Positions 18,998 to 27,856 of a stretch of 47,145 bases of DNA are shown here, one piece after another. Within the stretch, counting starts at the first letter, position 1, and every line of letters starts with the position of its first letter. The translations under genes were made by a program, and so were the position numbers. The notes under the pieces are model-generated. The model was not told the DNA's origin and did not search any database. It saw nothing but the letters and a program-made list of their open reading frames with translations. Origin of the DNA: Magnetococcales bacterium (GTDB taxonomy: Bacteria > Pseudomonadota > Magnetococcia > Magnetococcales > Magnetaquicoccaceae); the NCBI GenBank assembly GCA_015234115.1, contig JADFWP010000019.1, positions 1,512 to 48,656 of the forward strand, in the 5' to 3' direction.

Positions 18998-19528
18998 TCA
19001 GACCGGGAAAAGCGCGGCAAAACGCGCCAGAAAAAACGCCTTGGCCTCCCGGGGGGAGAGCGCCAGAATCTCAAGGCCGGGAACCGGCGCCGGCAAATCA
19101 CGCCAGGGTGCGGGTTCCGGTCCCATCAGCACGCTCTTTTCCGTGGCCAGCAGGGCCATGTCAGCCTGCTTGACCGCCTCCGGAGGATGATCGGGATCCA
19201 GCCCGAAACGGGTGGCAATGACCGCCAACAGACGATCTTCCCAGGGATGGAAAGCAGGCAACTCCCGCTTCACCGGTTTAGGAATGTCCGAAAGATAGGC
19301 CTCGGCTGCGTCATGCAGCAATCCCCAGCGGGCCTGTTCGGGCGGCACCACCCCGGAAACCAGCACCGAATGTTCGGCGACGGAATAGAATTGCCGGCAA
19401 TGTCCATTGAAACGACACAGCATGGAGAGGGCGTGCGCGATATCCTCGATCACAATCTCTTCCGGTCTGGCATCCATGGGCCAGAACTGAATCCCGCTGT
19501 AGGTTTGAATCCAGGCTCCCGAACGCAT
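18998..19528 (-). CDS. HD-domain phosphohydrolase (YfbR-like)
   Basis: A 176-aa protein with the metal-binding HD signature: CRFNGHCRQFYSVAEHS supplies early histidines, GLLHDAAEAYLSD the HD pair, and a later aspartate lies in KQADMALLATE. This matches HD hydrolases related to the YfbR 5'-nucleotidase; the natural substrate is unverified. AAGGAGAAAG lies just before the ATG. It is the last gene of the leftward trkA-trkH group, 30 nt after the small cysteine protein, and converges with the heme-motif kinase with a 19-nt gap. Confidence 0.87.
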   Translation of the reverse strand: MRSGAWIQTYSGIQFWPMDARPEEIVIEDIAHALSMLCRFNGHCRQFYSVAEHSVLVSGVVPPEQARWGLLHDAAEAYLSDIPKPVKRELPAFHPWEDRLLAVIATRFGLDPDHPPEAVKQADMALLATEKSVLMGPEPAPWRDLPAPVPGLEILALSPREAKAFFLARFAALFPV

Positions 19529-19558
19529 CTTTCTCCTTTCAAATCCCTGACAAAGGAT

Positions 19559-19825
19559 TCACACCCGCTTCGAGAAACCGCCACCACTCGTCCGGACGGA
19601 ATCGATCCCCTCGGTATCGTTACTGTTTTTCGGCAGCACGGATTTGGGTTCAAACTTCAGGCAAGGCGCGCCGGAAGAACGCAACACCTCCTGCCAGGGC
19701 CACAAGGCGGTCTTGAACCCCATGGCGCGGCAGGCGCGCGGATGATCGGCCTCCCAGGTGATCTGAAAGTGGCGACATCTCAGGCAGTCCACCGGTTGCG
19801 GCCCGTCGGTGCAGGTATTGTCCAT
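19559..19825 (-). CDS. Small conserved cysteine-rich protein
   Basis: 88 aa. The first 60 residues hold an ordered pattern CLRCRHF, then TWEADHPRAC, then GFKTALWP and SGAPCLKF. This resembles a short, widespread family of uncharacterised proteins with a likely metal-binding CxxC...C...C set. The last 25 residues look unstructured. Function is unknown. It starts 22 nt after trkH and lies 30 nt before the HD hydrolase gene in the same direction. AGGGA sits about 12 nt before the ATG. Confidence 0.72.
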   Translation of the reverse strand: MDNTCTDGPQPVDCLRCRHFQITWEADHPRACRAMGFKTALWPWQEVLRSSGAPCLKFEPKSVLPKNSNDTEGIDSVRTSGGGFSKRV

Positions 19826-19847
19826 GTGTGGCGCATTCCCTACAGGA

Positions 19848-21287
19848 TCAGTCCTTCCAGAACTGACAGGAGAACAACATCAGAATCGTGAAAATATCCA
19901 ACCGACCCACAATCATCATCGAAGCCAGAATGATTTTTCCAAAGTCCGGAACATGTGCAAAATTATCCATGGCCCCCACGGTGTTGAATCCCGGTCCGAC
20001 GTTGGCCCAGGCCGTCAGGGAAGCCCCCATGGCCGACAGCAGATCCATGTCCATGGCGTTCAACAGAATGCCGCCAAACAACACATACCCCATGGCCAGG
20101 ATGAACAGAGCCACGGCATTCTCCAGAATCTCCCTGGGAATCGGTTGACGATTCATTTTTTGCACCACCACCTGGTTGGGTTGCAACAGTCGGGTGGTAA
20201 CGCTGGGGATGGTCTTGAGCAGCACCAGCACCCGCACCACCTTGATGCCGCCGCCGGTGGAACCGGACATGCCGCCAATCACCATGAGCAGACCCAACAA
20301 CAACTGGGTGACCGCGGGCCACTGCTCCCAATCGGTACTGGCAGAGCCGGTCGTGGTCATGATACTCACCACCTGGAACAGGGAATGACGCAGCACCTCC
20401 TCCAGGTTCCAGTCCGGATTCCAACGTACCAGGACAGCCATGATGAACGCCGTAAAAATGAAAACAATGACCAGATAGCCGATCAACTCCTCATGGGCGA
20501 GCGCCTTCCAGTCGCGGAAAACGATCAGCCGATAATGAATCAGAAAATTGATGCCTCCCAACAGCATGATCAGAATCGCCCACCACTGCACAGAGGAGGA
20601 GAAATAACCCAAACTGAGATTTTTGGTTGAAAATCCTCCGGTGGCGATGGCTGCGAACGAATGGTTGATGGCCTCCAGCCAACTCATTCCGCAAAACATG
20701 AACCCAATGACACCAAGCAGAGTAATCAGGATGTACACGCCCCACAAGGCACGGGCCGTGGAGACCAGACGCGGGGTCATGCGATCCTTGGTGGGGCCGG
20801 GCACCTCGGCCTTCATGAGTTGAGTGCCACCCACACCCAGGAAAGGCAGAATCGCAATCGCCATCAGCAGCATGCCCATGCCACCCAGCCAGTGGGTGGT
20901 GCTGCGCCACAACAGGATGCTCTGCGGCCAGGCCTCGATATCGGTCATGACCGAAGAACCCGTGGTGGTGAAACCCGATGCGGTCTCGAAAAAGGCCGAA
21001 GGCCAATCCATGCCACCATTGAAAATGTAAGGCATCCCTCCGAAAAACGAGGCCAGAAACCAACTGAGACTGGTGATCAGAAAACCATCGCGGGGGTTCA
21101 ATTCCGGTCGCGCCCCACGAGAAAACCACAACCCCAGCACAACCATTCCGAACGCAACCCCGATGGATTGCACCAAAGGCAACGGATCTTCGCCCAGATG
21201 CAGGGCAAGCAGCACAGGCGGCAACTCGAAACCTGCAACCAAAGCGATCAGCAGGCTCATCACGCGCAGGTCGAACAGGAGATTCAT
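19848..21287 (-). CDS. trkH: Trk potassium uptake protein TrkH
   Basis: Inner-membrane K+ channel subunit of 479 aa with about ten hydrophobic segments. The four selectivity-filter loops are visible: ASGFTTTGSS, AAIATGGFST, IMTTTGSAST and WANVGPGFNTVG. It works with the cytoplasmic NAD(H)/nucleotide-gated TrkA, coded immediately upstream. The start codon overlaps the trkA stop by 4 bp, a sign of translational coupling. The arrangement supports a complete K+ uptake system here. Confidence 0.97.
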   Translation of the reverse strand: MNLLFDLRVMSLLIALVAGFELPPVLLALHLGEDPLPLVQSIGVAFGMVVLGLWFSRGARPELNPRDGFLITSLSWFLASFFGGMPYIFNGGMDWPSAFFETASGFTTTGSSVMTDIEAWPQSILLWRSTTHWLGGMGMLLMAIAILPFLGVGGTQLMKAEVPGPTKDRMTPRLVSTARALWGVYILITLLGVIGFMFCGMSWLEAINHSFAAIATGGFSTKNLSLGYFSSSVQWWAILIMLLGGINFLIHYRLIVFRDWKALAHEELIGYLVIVFIFTAFIMAVLVRWNPDWNLEEVLRHSLFQVVSIMTTTGSASTDWEQWPAVTQLLLGLLMVIGGMSGSTGGGIKVVRVLVLLKTIPSVTTRLLQPNQVVVQKMNRQPIPREILENAVALFILAMGYVLFGGILLNAMDMDLLSAMGASLTAWANVGPGFNTVGAMDNFAHVPDFGKIILASMMIVGRLDIFTILMLFSCQFWKD

Positions 21288-22633
21288 TTGCGCCCCAGAA
21301 ATTCATCCACCCGTTGCGAATGGCCCGGATAGGTAATCACCAATGCATGATCACCGGGATTCAAGGTCATGTTGCCATTGGGCACATGCATTTGCCCCTG
21401 CTTGACCACCGCAGCCACGATCACGGTTTTGGGCAGGCCCATGGCTTTCAGGGGCTTACCCACAATGCGTGAATTCTCCTGGATTTCCATATACAGGGCA
21501 TCCAGCCGACCATTGAGCATCATGGCGGCATCCAACACCTTGCCCGGACTCAGATAGCGCAGAATCTTGCCGACAGCGGCCAGTTTGGGACTCACCACGG
21601 CATCGATGCCAAGCGAAGGCGCCATGGTCATATAGGCTTCGTTGTCCATCAGGGAGATGGCGCGACGCGCTCCGAATTTGCGCGCCATCAGACACAACAC
21701 CAGATTCACCTCCTGGTGTCCGGTCAGGGCGATGAAGGTCGAAGAACCACGGGCCATTTTTTCGATGGTCTCCGGATCCGTGGCATCGCAATGGAGCACG
21801 GCGGTCTCTTCCAGAGAGGAGGCCAATGCCTGACACCGTTCCAGAGACTTTTCCAGAATGAACACCGGAGTCCCGGCTTTTTCGATCCTGGAGGCAATCT
21901 GTTCGGCCTTCCACCCCCCCCCGGCAATGACGATCTTGTGGTTTTGCACCGGTCGCCGCCCCAGCAGCGTGAGGATCTTGGACATTTCGGTCTTGGCGCC
22001 GGTGGTGATGAACACCCGGTCCGTGACATTGAGTATCGTGCGACCATTGGGAATCACCACATCGCCCCCCTGATCCACAGCCACGATCAAGGCGCCCACA
22101 CGGGACAATTCCTGAATCTCCATCAAGGGACGCCCGATCAGCACACTCTCTTCACCCAACCGGAAACCCGCGATGCTGATCGAACCATTGTCGAAGGGAA
22201 CCACCTCGAACGCCTGATCGACCTGCAACAGATCCAACACCATTTCCACTGCGGCATATTCGGGACTGAAAACCGTGGTGGCGCCTGTGGTATCGCTGCG
22301 AACCAGGGCAGGATTGTTGAGGAATTGCTTCTTGCGAACCCGGGCGATGATGCGCGCCGTGGGATTGAAGGTGCGCGCCATCAGGGTGAGAATGATGTTG
22401 CTTTCGTCCGAATTGGTCACGGCCAGGATCAGATTGGCCTTGTCCATGCCGGATCTCAGTAAAAACTCGCCATCCGAGGTGTCACCATACAGGGCTTGCA
22501 GATCCAGGGTTTCCTGGAGGTGCCGGACAACGGCGGCATCGTTGTCGATCATCACCACATTGTGACCTTCAACCGACAGATGCCTGGCCAAAGTGATGCC
22601 AACCACCCCTGCGCCGATAATCATGATTTCCAT
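21284..22633 (-). CDS. trkA: Trk system regulatory protein TrkA
   Basis: Peripheral membrane protein of 449 aa that gates TrkH. It has two RCK halves. The N-terminal Rossmann motif is IIGAGVVGITLARHL with DNDAAVV, and the second half begins KIVIAGGGWKAEQIA. Two TrkA_C regions follow the Rossmann domains. I chose ATG 22633, where homology starts; an ATG at 22624 is also possible and neither has a clear Shine-Dalgarno. The 4-bp overlap with trkH and the 19-nt gap from the preceding small gene suggest an operon. Confidence 0.97.
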   Translation of the reverse strand: MEIMIIGAGVVGITLARHLSVEGHNVVMIDNDAAVVRHLQETLDLQALYGDTSDGEFLLRSGMDKANLILAVTNSDESNIILTLMARTFNPTARIIARVRKKQFLNNPALVRSDTTGATTVFSPEYAAVEMVLDLLQVDQAFEVVPFDNGSISIAGFRLGEESVLIGRPLMEIQELSRVGALIVAVDQGGDVVIPNGRTILNVTDRVFITTGAKTEMSKILTLLGRRPVQNHKIVIAGGGWKAEQIASRIEKAGTPVFILEKSLERCQALASSLEETAVLHCDATDPETIEKMARGSSTFIALTGHQEVNLVLCLMARKFGARRAISLMDNEAYMTMAPSLGIDAVVSPKLAAVGKILRYLSPGKVLDAAMMLNGRLDALYMEIQENSRIVGKPLKAMGLPKTVIVAAVVKQGQMHVPNGNMTLNPGDHALVITYPGHSQRVDEFLGRK

Positions 22634-22652
22634 AATTTCTGATTTGCCCGTA

Positions 22653-23048
22653 TCATGCAACCACATCGATCGAGGGCCGGTCCTCTTCGGATGGCTCCCT
22701 CTTGTCTCCTCTTCCCTTGGACTGCTGGAGGAACAAGGCATTGACCGCACGTTGATTGATGCTCACCTTGCCCTGCCTGGCCATCAGCAACCGTTCCTGG
22801 ATGGTTGGCTTGTGGCGCGGCTGGGGCAAGGAGGACTCCTCACCGCCTTCCGGCTCTTCTTCGTCCTGATCGTGGTGACGCTGGGCATTGCGACCTTTGG
22901 CATTCTTCTTGACATCTGCCACGCTGCGCGCGGCCAATTGTTCAGAGTTGTTCGTGCGAATGTCGTGGGGGATCTTGACGAGGTTGGATTGCTCCAACAT
23001 CGGGTTGCTCGTCCCCAACAGATTGATCGCTGGAATCGCGTTGAACAT
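22653..23048 (-). CDS. Hypothetical hydrophilic protein upstream of trkA
   Basis: 131 aa, not recognised. The first 50 residues are mixed (FNAIPAINLLGTSNP). The middle is highly charged with an acidic run (HDQDEEEPEGGEE), and the C-terminal third is helical (TIQERLLMARQG). TTTGGAGCGG before the ATG gives a good Shine-Dalgarno at 10 nt, and the stop is 19 nt from trkA, so expression with trkA is likely. The opposite strand has a 160-aa frame, but the ribosome site and operon position favour this one. Function unknown. Confidence 0.6.
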   Translation of the reverse strand: MFNAIPAINLLGTSNPMLEQSNLVKIPHDIRTNNSEQLAARSVADVKKNAKGRNAQRHHDQDEEEPEGGEESSLPQPRHKPTIQERLLMARQGKVSINQRAVNALFLQQSKGRGDKREPSEEDRPSIDVVA

Positions 23049-23166
23049 GACGCATCCGCTCCAAAGTTTCTTTAATTATCCGGCAAGATCCCATTCAACG
23101 ATCTTTTTCCTCTTGATCCTTTTATCGGCATTCGTGCGGCCCGGTTGAATGTTTTTTTGCTTTTTC

Positions 23167-23604
23167 TCAACGCACCAGATTGAGCAGGGTTTGGTTCATC
23201 TGATCGAGCCGCTGCACCAGGATTTCGATCAACTGATCTTTGATTTTATGCTGCATTTGGGAGTCAAGTTGGCTCATGGTCTCACCGTTGATGGTGAAAC
23301 AGATCATTTTCTCGCACGCCACCACGTCGGTGGAACGGGGTCTTTGGGTCAGAAAGGAGATTTCCCCGAAGACCGTCCCGGATTCGAGGATGGTGATGAC
23401 CCGATCCGGATGGGATTTCTTGGTCACCTTGGCCGTCCCCTTGAGGATGATGAACAGGGCATTGTCTTCGGCATCCTCGTGGATCAGATAATCACCGGCC
23501 TGAAAGCTCTGGAAGTAGCAGTCGAGGCTGATGATGCGATTCTTCTCCTCCTCGCTGAAAGACCAGAAGAATGGAATATTATCAAGCAATTGTTGTACGA
23601 TCAT
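23167..23604 (-). CDS. Stand-alone cyclic-nucleotide-binding domain protein
   Basis: 145 aa made almost entirely of one CNB (CAP_ED) domain. A beta roll leads to the phosphate-binding cassette FGEISFLTQRPRSTDVVA (near residues 79-97), which retains the Glu and the Arg-Ser-Thr that hold cyclic nucleotide phosphate. A C-terminal helix (IKDQLIEILVQRLDQMNQTLLN) could dimerise. No DNA-binding HTH is present, so it is not a CRP-type regulator and probably acts on a partner protein. AAGGTG lies 6 nt before the ATG. It lies upstream of the trkA group with a 118-nt gap. Ligand identity is unproven. Confidence 0.88.
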   Translation of the reverse strand: MIVQQLLDNIPFFWSFSEEEKNRIISLDCYFQSFQAGDYLIHEDAEDNALFIILKGTAKVTKKSHPDRVITILESGTVFGEISFLTQRPRSTDVVACEKMICFTINGETMSQLDSQMQHKIKDQLIEILVQRLDQMNQTLLNLVR

Positions 23605-23785
23605 CAGGTCACCTTGTTAAAGATCCAAGCGGTTCCAGTCACGTTGGCACAGTTTACTATAACAGACCACGCAGCCAACCGATAGGGCGGCCAAGGTCCG
23701 GATCCAAATTTCTTTTCATCCACGTTATCTCAAAACCGACCCAATAACAAGCAATTCTGGCAATCTGTTGCAAGAATTATGTGAA

Positions 23786-24877
23786 TTATGCAATCCACCC
23801 CCCACCCAGAACCCGATCCCCGAGATAAAACACGCAAGCCTGACCCGGTGCTATGGCACGCTGGGGAGAAGAAAAATCGACCCGCGCGCGTTGATTCTCC
23901 AAAGGCGTAACCGTCGCCGGACGGGGTGCGGAGGCGTGACGCAACTGGGCCATGACCTCCCGTGGTCCGGTCAGGGGAGAGGAATCGAGCCAATGGAGCG
24001 CCTGCACTTCCAAAGAATCCCGCGCCAGAGCCTCGACCGGTCCCACCACCAGACAGTTCTCCCGAGGTTGAATGGCCAGAACATAGAGCGGATGGGCAGC
24101 CGCGACCCCCAAACCATGGCGCTGGCCAATGGTGTAATGGCCCAACCCCCGATGCTGACCAAGAATTTTTCCAGCACCATCCACAATCGGGCCGGGAGAC
24201 GGGACAACCCCATGACGGGCAAAAAAGGTCGCCTGATCCCCATTCGGCACAAAACAGAGATCCTGACTCTCCCGTTTGCGCGCCAGATGGAGTCCAAACC
24301 CCTCGGCCAGACGACGGGTCTCGCCCTTGGTCAACGCCCCAAGCGGAAAACGGATCCGGGCCAGATCCTCCCGTTGGGCGGCAAACAGAAAATAGGATTG
24401 ATCCTTGTCCGGATCCACCCCGCGTCGCAATTGGACCTCCTGCTCCACGGTCACGATCCGGGCATAGTGCCCGGTGGCCAAGGCCTCGGCACCCAAAGCC
24501 AGAGCCTTGTCGAGCAACAGACGAAACTTGAGAACCTGGTTGCAACGGATGCAGGGATTGGGCGTCTGCCCGACGGCGTAGGAGTCCACAAAATCCTTGA
24601 CCACCGCCTGCTGGAATTCGGCTTCCAGATTGACCACATAAAACGGAATCCCGAGCCGCTGGGCCACGCGACGGGCGTCGTGCAGATCCTCCGGGGCGCA
24701 ACATGTGCGCCCCCCCTCACCCGGCAGCGCCACCCCGTGATCCCACAACTGCATGGTCAGGCCGATCACCTCCCACCCCTGGGAGACCAGCAGAGCCGCC
24801 GTGGTGGCGGAATCCACGCCGCCCGACAAGGCGACGGCGATCCGTCGGCCCGCTTCCGGATGAACTGGAGCAGTCAT
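23786..24877 (-). CDS. mnmA: tRNA-specific 2-thiouridylase MnmA
   Basis: Thiolates U34 of tRNA-Glu, -Gln and -Lys using ATP and sulfur from a relay. The PP-loop is ALSGGVDSATTAALL near residue 15. The catalytic cysteine lies in GQTPNPCIRCNQ and the partner cysteine in SQDLCFVPNG. DKDQSYFLF is also present. At about 363 aa it is the usual length. The ATG at 24877 starts 7 nt after the thiO stop; an in-frame ATG at 24901 would overlap thiO and adds residues without homology. It is the last gene of an argA-like/thiO/mnmA group. Confidence 0.97.
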   Translation of the reverse strand: MTAPVHPEAGRRIAVALSGGVDSATTAALLVSQGWEVIGLTMQLWDHGVALPGEGGRTCCAPEDLHDARRVAQRLGIPFYVVNLEAEFQQAVVKDFVDSYAVGQTPNPCIRCNQVLKFRLLLDKALALGAEALATGHYARIVTVEQEVQLRRGVDPDKDQSYFLFAAQREDLARIRFPLGALTKGETRRLAEGFGLHLARKRESQDLCFVPNGDQATFFARHGVVPSPGPIVDGAGKILGQHRGLGHYTIGQRHGLGVAAAHPLYVLAIQPRENCLVVGPVEALARDSLEVQALHWLDSSPLTGPREVMAQLRHASAPRPATVTPLENQRARVDFSSPQRAIAPGQACVFYLGDRVLGGGWIA

Positions 24878-24884
24878 GGCGGCT

Positions 24885-25976
24885 TCACGGTGCGAAATCA
24901 TCCACCGGCACCGCAGGCGGCTTGCCGGTCATCCCATCGCGCACCACCTCGGCGGTGATCGGGGTGAGCAGAATGCCGTTGCGATAATGTCCCGCCGCGA
25001 TCACCAGCCCGGCCACCGACGCACACAACCCGAGCAGCGGCAGACCATCGGCGGTCGCCGGTCGCAGTCCGGACCAGGAACCGGTGAACCGGGTTTCCGC
25101 CAGTCCGGGGAGCATCTCCATGGCCATGGCCGCCACACGATGCAGACCCGCCAGCGTCACGGCCTTGTCAAACCCCCGATCCTCCAGAGTGGAGCCCATC
25201 ACCACCCGGCCATCGGCGCGGGGCACCACATACCCCTTGAAACCATACACCACATGACGAAAACGGGGCGGACGGCTCTCCAACTGGAGAATCTGCCCCG
25301 CCACAGGCTTGATCGTGGTGCGCAAGGCAGGCAGACCGGCAATGCCGGAACTCCACGCCCCACCAGCCACCACCACCCACTCGGCATGCAACGGTCCGCC
25401 ATCGGTCAGCACCCCCTGGACCCGACCATCCCGCACCAGAATCTCTTTCACCTGCACGCCGGAACGGAACACGGCGCCCATCCGGGCCGCAGCCGAGGCC
25501 AACGCCGCCGCGAGAGCCACGGGATCCACCTGATGATCATCCGGAAAATAACTCGCGCCAACCAATCGTTCGGTCAGGGCCGGCTCCAGACGCCGCGCCT
25601 CTTCCCGGTCCAGAAGCTCGACCCGCAATCCCCGCGCCAGCATCCATTCGGCCCGCGCGACGCAGAGCCGTCCCTCCGCCGGATCCAAGGCCACCTCCAG
25701 CACGCCGGAATCCTCATAGCCGACAGAGACGCCGGTCAACTCGGTCAACTCCCGCGCATAATCCCGGAACCGCTCCCGGCTGGCCAGACAAAGCTCAAAA
25801 AAGGGACCAGGCCCGGCCACCTCGGACTGGGCACCCAGGATCCCGGCTGCCGCCGCCGAGGACTCCGCGCCCGGCAGGGACTTTTCCAGCAGGGTGACCT
25901 GAAATCCCGCCTCCGCCAACCGATGGGCGCAGGCGCATCCCATCACCCCGGCGCCAATGATCACGACCCGTTCCAC
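24885..25976 (-). CDS. thiO: Glycine oxidase ThiO-like FAD oxidoreductase
   Basis: DAO-family flavoenzyme. ThiO oxidises glycine to iminoglycine for thiazole synthesis in thiamine production. The FAD-binding GAGVMGCACAHRL motif is N-terminal, followed by SSAAAAGILGAQ. ATADGLPLLG and AAGHYRNGILL near the C-terminus match the ThiO subgroup. Two GTG starts are possible. The one at 25985 abuts AAGGAGG with no spacing. The one at 25976 lies 9 nt behind it and is preferred. The upstream ArgA-like gene ends at 25982, so coupling is tight. No other thiamine gene is in the window, so another amine substrate is possible. Confidence 0.88.
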   Translation of the reverse strand: MERVVIIGAGVMGCACAHRLAEAGFQVTLLEKSLPGAESSAAAAGILGAQSEVAGPGPFFELCLASRERFRDYARELTELTGVSVGYEDSGVLEVALDPAEGRLCVARAEWMLARGLRVELLDREEARRLEPALTERLVGASYFPDDHQVDPVALAAALASAAARMGAVFRSGVQVKEILVRDGRVQGVLTDGGPLHAEWVVVAGGAWSSGIAGLPALRTTIKPVAGQILQLESRPPRFRHVVYGFKGYVVPRADGRVVMGSTLEDRGFDKAVTLAGLHRVAAMAMEMLPGLAETRFTGSWSGLRPATADGLPLLGLCASVAGLVIAAGHYRNGILLTPITAEVVRDGMTGKPPAVPVDDFAP

Positions 25977-25981
25977 GCTTT

Positions 25982-27118
25982 TCACCCTCCTTGAGATCCG
26001 TTGCGTCCCGGAGGCCGGGAGAGACAGACGATCCGCGCCTTGCGCGCCGGATCATAATGCCGCCATTTTTCCTCGGGCAGGGTCTCGGGCGCAACCCTCG
26101 TGAAACCGTGATGCTGAAAAAAGGCCACGGCACGCGGATCCCCGACGCAGGCGAACAGGGTGTCGAGCCGCAGACGTTGCGCCTCCCGGATCAGACGGCT
26201 CACCAGTCTGCCGCCCACCCCTTCGCCCTGAAACCGGGTCAGCGCGTACAATGCGGTAATCTCCCCGGCACGCCGACTCCGATACGGGGCGGTGACCAGT
26301 CCGCACACCCCGGAAAGATGATGCTCCGAAATGAACGCCCCATACCCCTGCAACAAAATCGCGGTCAAATCCGCATCCGAACGCGGCAGCAACGCCCCCT
26401 CCTGCTCCCCGCGACGGATCACGGCAGCAGCCCGGCCAAAATCATCCAGGTTCAAGCGGCGCACCTGACAGTAGTGACGACGGGAACAGAACAGTCCCTC
26501 TCCCTCGTAAGAGAACAACTCCTTTTCCAGATCCACCAGACGACACAGACTGACCGCGCCCACCCCCCCGAGCAGCAAAGAGAGAATGATCCGTTGCAGA
26601 CCGCTCCGATGGCCGGAATCCCCCCCGCTCGCCGGATCCATGAGCAACCGCTTGAGGCGGGTCGGATTGACGAAGTTCAACCGCGCACCGTGCTCATCCC
26701 GCCAACCCTCTCCCCCATGGCGATGAATCAGCACCACCCTGGGCAGACGCAAGGCGGCTCCGATCAACGCCACCCGTTCCAGAAAATGGTCCGGGGTCTC
26801 TGCATCGAGTTCGCAGGTCATGAAGGGGGTGGGATGACGCCACAAGGCCGCCGGGATCGCGCCCCCGGCGAACAGATGCAACCGGGTCTCTTCTTCCCCG
26901 AAACGCAGATGCAGGGCGTCGAGAAAGGCCTGAACCGGAGGGCTGCGCTGTGCCAGAATCAGGATCTTGACCTGACTGGACATCAAATCGCGCGCCACCC
27001 CCACCAGAACATTCAATGTGTCCGGATCAAGATCGCTTTCCACCGACAGGGCCAGAGTCAGGGTCAATCCCTGGAACGCCTTGAGAAAAAAATCCTTTTC
27101 GGAAAATTCCTGACCCAT
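25982..27118 (-). CDS. ArgA-like N-acetyltransferase with degenerate amino-acid-kinase-like N-terminus
   Basis: 378 aa. The C-terminal 150 residues are a GNAT domain resembling N-acetylglutamate synthase ArgA: VRRLNLDDFGRAAAVI, GEITALYALTRFQGEGVGGRL for acetyl-CoA binding, and FFQHHGFTRV. The N-terminal 220 residues are shorter than a normal amino-acid-kinase fold but keep the same order, ending ELFSYEGEGLF as in ArgA. Acetylation of glutamate for arginine synthesis is likely but a different amino acid acceptor is possible. It is first of three genes with thiO and mnmA. Confidence 0.78.
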   Translation of the reverse strand: MGQEFSEKDFFLKAFQGLTLTLALSVESDLDPDTLNVLVGVARDLMSSQVKILILAQRSPPVQAFLDALHLRFGEEETRLHLFAGGAIPAALWRHPTPFMTCELDAETPDHFLERVALIGAALRLPRVVLIHRHGGEGWRDEHGARLNFVNPTRLKRLLMDPASGGDSGHRSGLQRIILSLLLGGVGAVSLCRLVDLEKELFSYEGEGLFCSRRHYCQVRRLNLDDFGRAAAVIRRGEQEGALLPRSDADLTAILLQGYGAFISEHHLSGVCGLVTAPYRSRRAGEITALYALTRFQGEGVGGRLVSRLIREAQRLRLDTLFACVGDPRAVAFFQHHGFTRVAPETLPEEKWRHYDPARKARIVCLSRPPGRNGSQGG

Positions 27119-27150
27119 GGAGACCCGATATGCGCGCTGTTTCGGAATTC

Positions 27151-27190
27151 ACAAAGCAAAACCGCCCGAAATCCAAGGATTCCGGGCGGT
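27151..27190 (-). terminator. Rho-independent terminator of the cold-shock gene
   Basis: On the minus strand a 13-bp stem with one mismatch (arms around CGCCCG and CGGGCG, loop of 4 nt, 27161-27190) is followed by TTTTGCTTTGT. It lies 30 nt after the cspA-type stop and separates it from the ArgA-like gene. Confidence 0.85.
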
Positions 27191-27220
27191 CCTGGGCAAC
27201 AATGACAAAGCGATCAGGGG

Positions 27221-27433
27221 TCAAGCCGGCTCGACATTGGCGGCCTGCAAACCTTTTTGTCCTCTCACCACTTCAAATTTGACCTTCTGCCCCTCTTCCA
27301 GCGACTTGAACCCTTCGGACTTGATGGCGGAAAAATGGACGAAGACATCCTCGCTGCCATCTTCCGGCGCCAGAAACCCGAACCCCTTGGAATTGTTGAA
27401 CCACTTCACCGTGCCACGAACCGTTTGAGACAT
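27221..27433 (-). CDS. cspA: Cold-shock-family RNA chaperone (CspA type)
   Basis: A 70-aa single cold-shock domain: [15 protein letters not shown] contains RNP1 and DVFVHFSAI contains RNP2. It binds single-stranded RNA and DNA and melts secondary structure. Whether it is cold induced or constitutive cannot be read. A GGGAGTGG site lies just before the ATG. Its own terminator follows at 27151-27190, so it is monocistronic. The 5' region is long enough for a structured leader. Confidence 0.97.
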   Translation of the reverse strand: MSQTVRGTVKWFNNSKGFGFLAPEDGSEDVFVHFSAIKSEGFKSLEEGQKVKFEVVRGQKGLQAANVEPA

Positions 27434-27856
27434 GCTTCCACTCCCGATAACCTGATTTAGAACCGCATCAATTTTATTAGGATAAGGGAGTCAAACGGCT
27501 TCCGTCCTCTCGGCTTATCCCCTCTTGGTGATACGATACGAAGGAGAAAGCCCGGAAACAAGCAAATTATTTTTATGGCCATATTTTCTGCCCACCTCCG
27601 CAAAATCAGCCAATCGGGGCAGAGGTGGGAATTCTTCAATCAATCCATGCCCGAACCGGCCAGCCGGCACCGCCCCATCCTCCGGCCAGCGCGCGTCGGA
27701 CAATTTTTCAATGCGCCTTTCTTCCCGGCGCCACTGGTATCAGTCGCCAAAGTGTGCTATAAGGCTGTCTGGAACGTTGAATGCGCCCGAAAGGCCACCC
27801 AACGTGTTGATTGTGTTGTGCCATGACCCTATTGCAAGATCGCGGATCTCCTCCTC
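27434..27856. other. Gene-free divergent region before cspA and the glucan synthase
   Basis: About 420 bp. Three short overlapping frames (up to 111 codons) show no homology or ribosome site and are treated as noise. An A/T-rich part near 27555-27600 and 27450-27485 could hold the cspA promoter and leader, and the region near 27740-27830 the promoter of the glucan operon. No convincing -35/-10 pair was identified. Confidence 0.5.

Noticed and set aside
22593-23075. 160-codon plus-strand frame
   Set aside because: The minus-strand gene at 22653-23048 has a strong ribosome site and operon position; the plus frame has neither.
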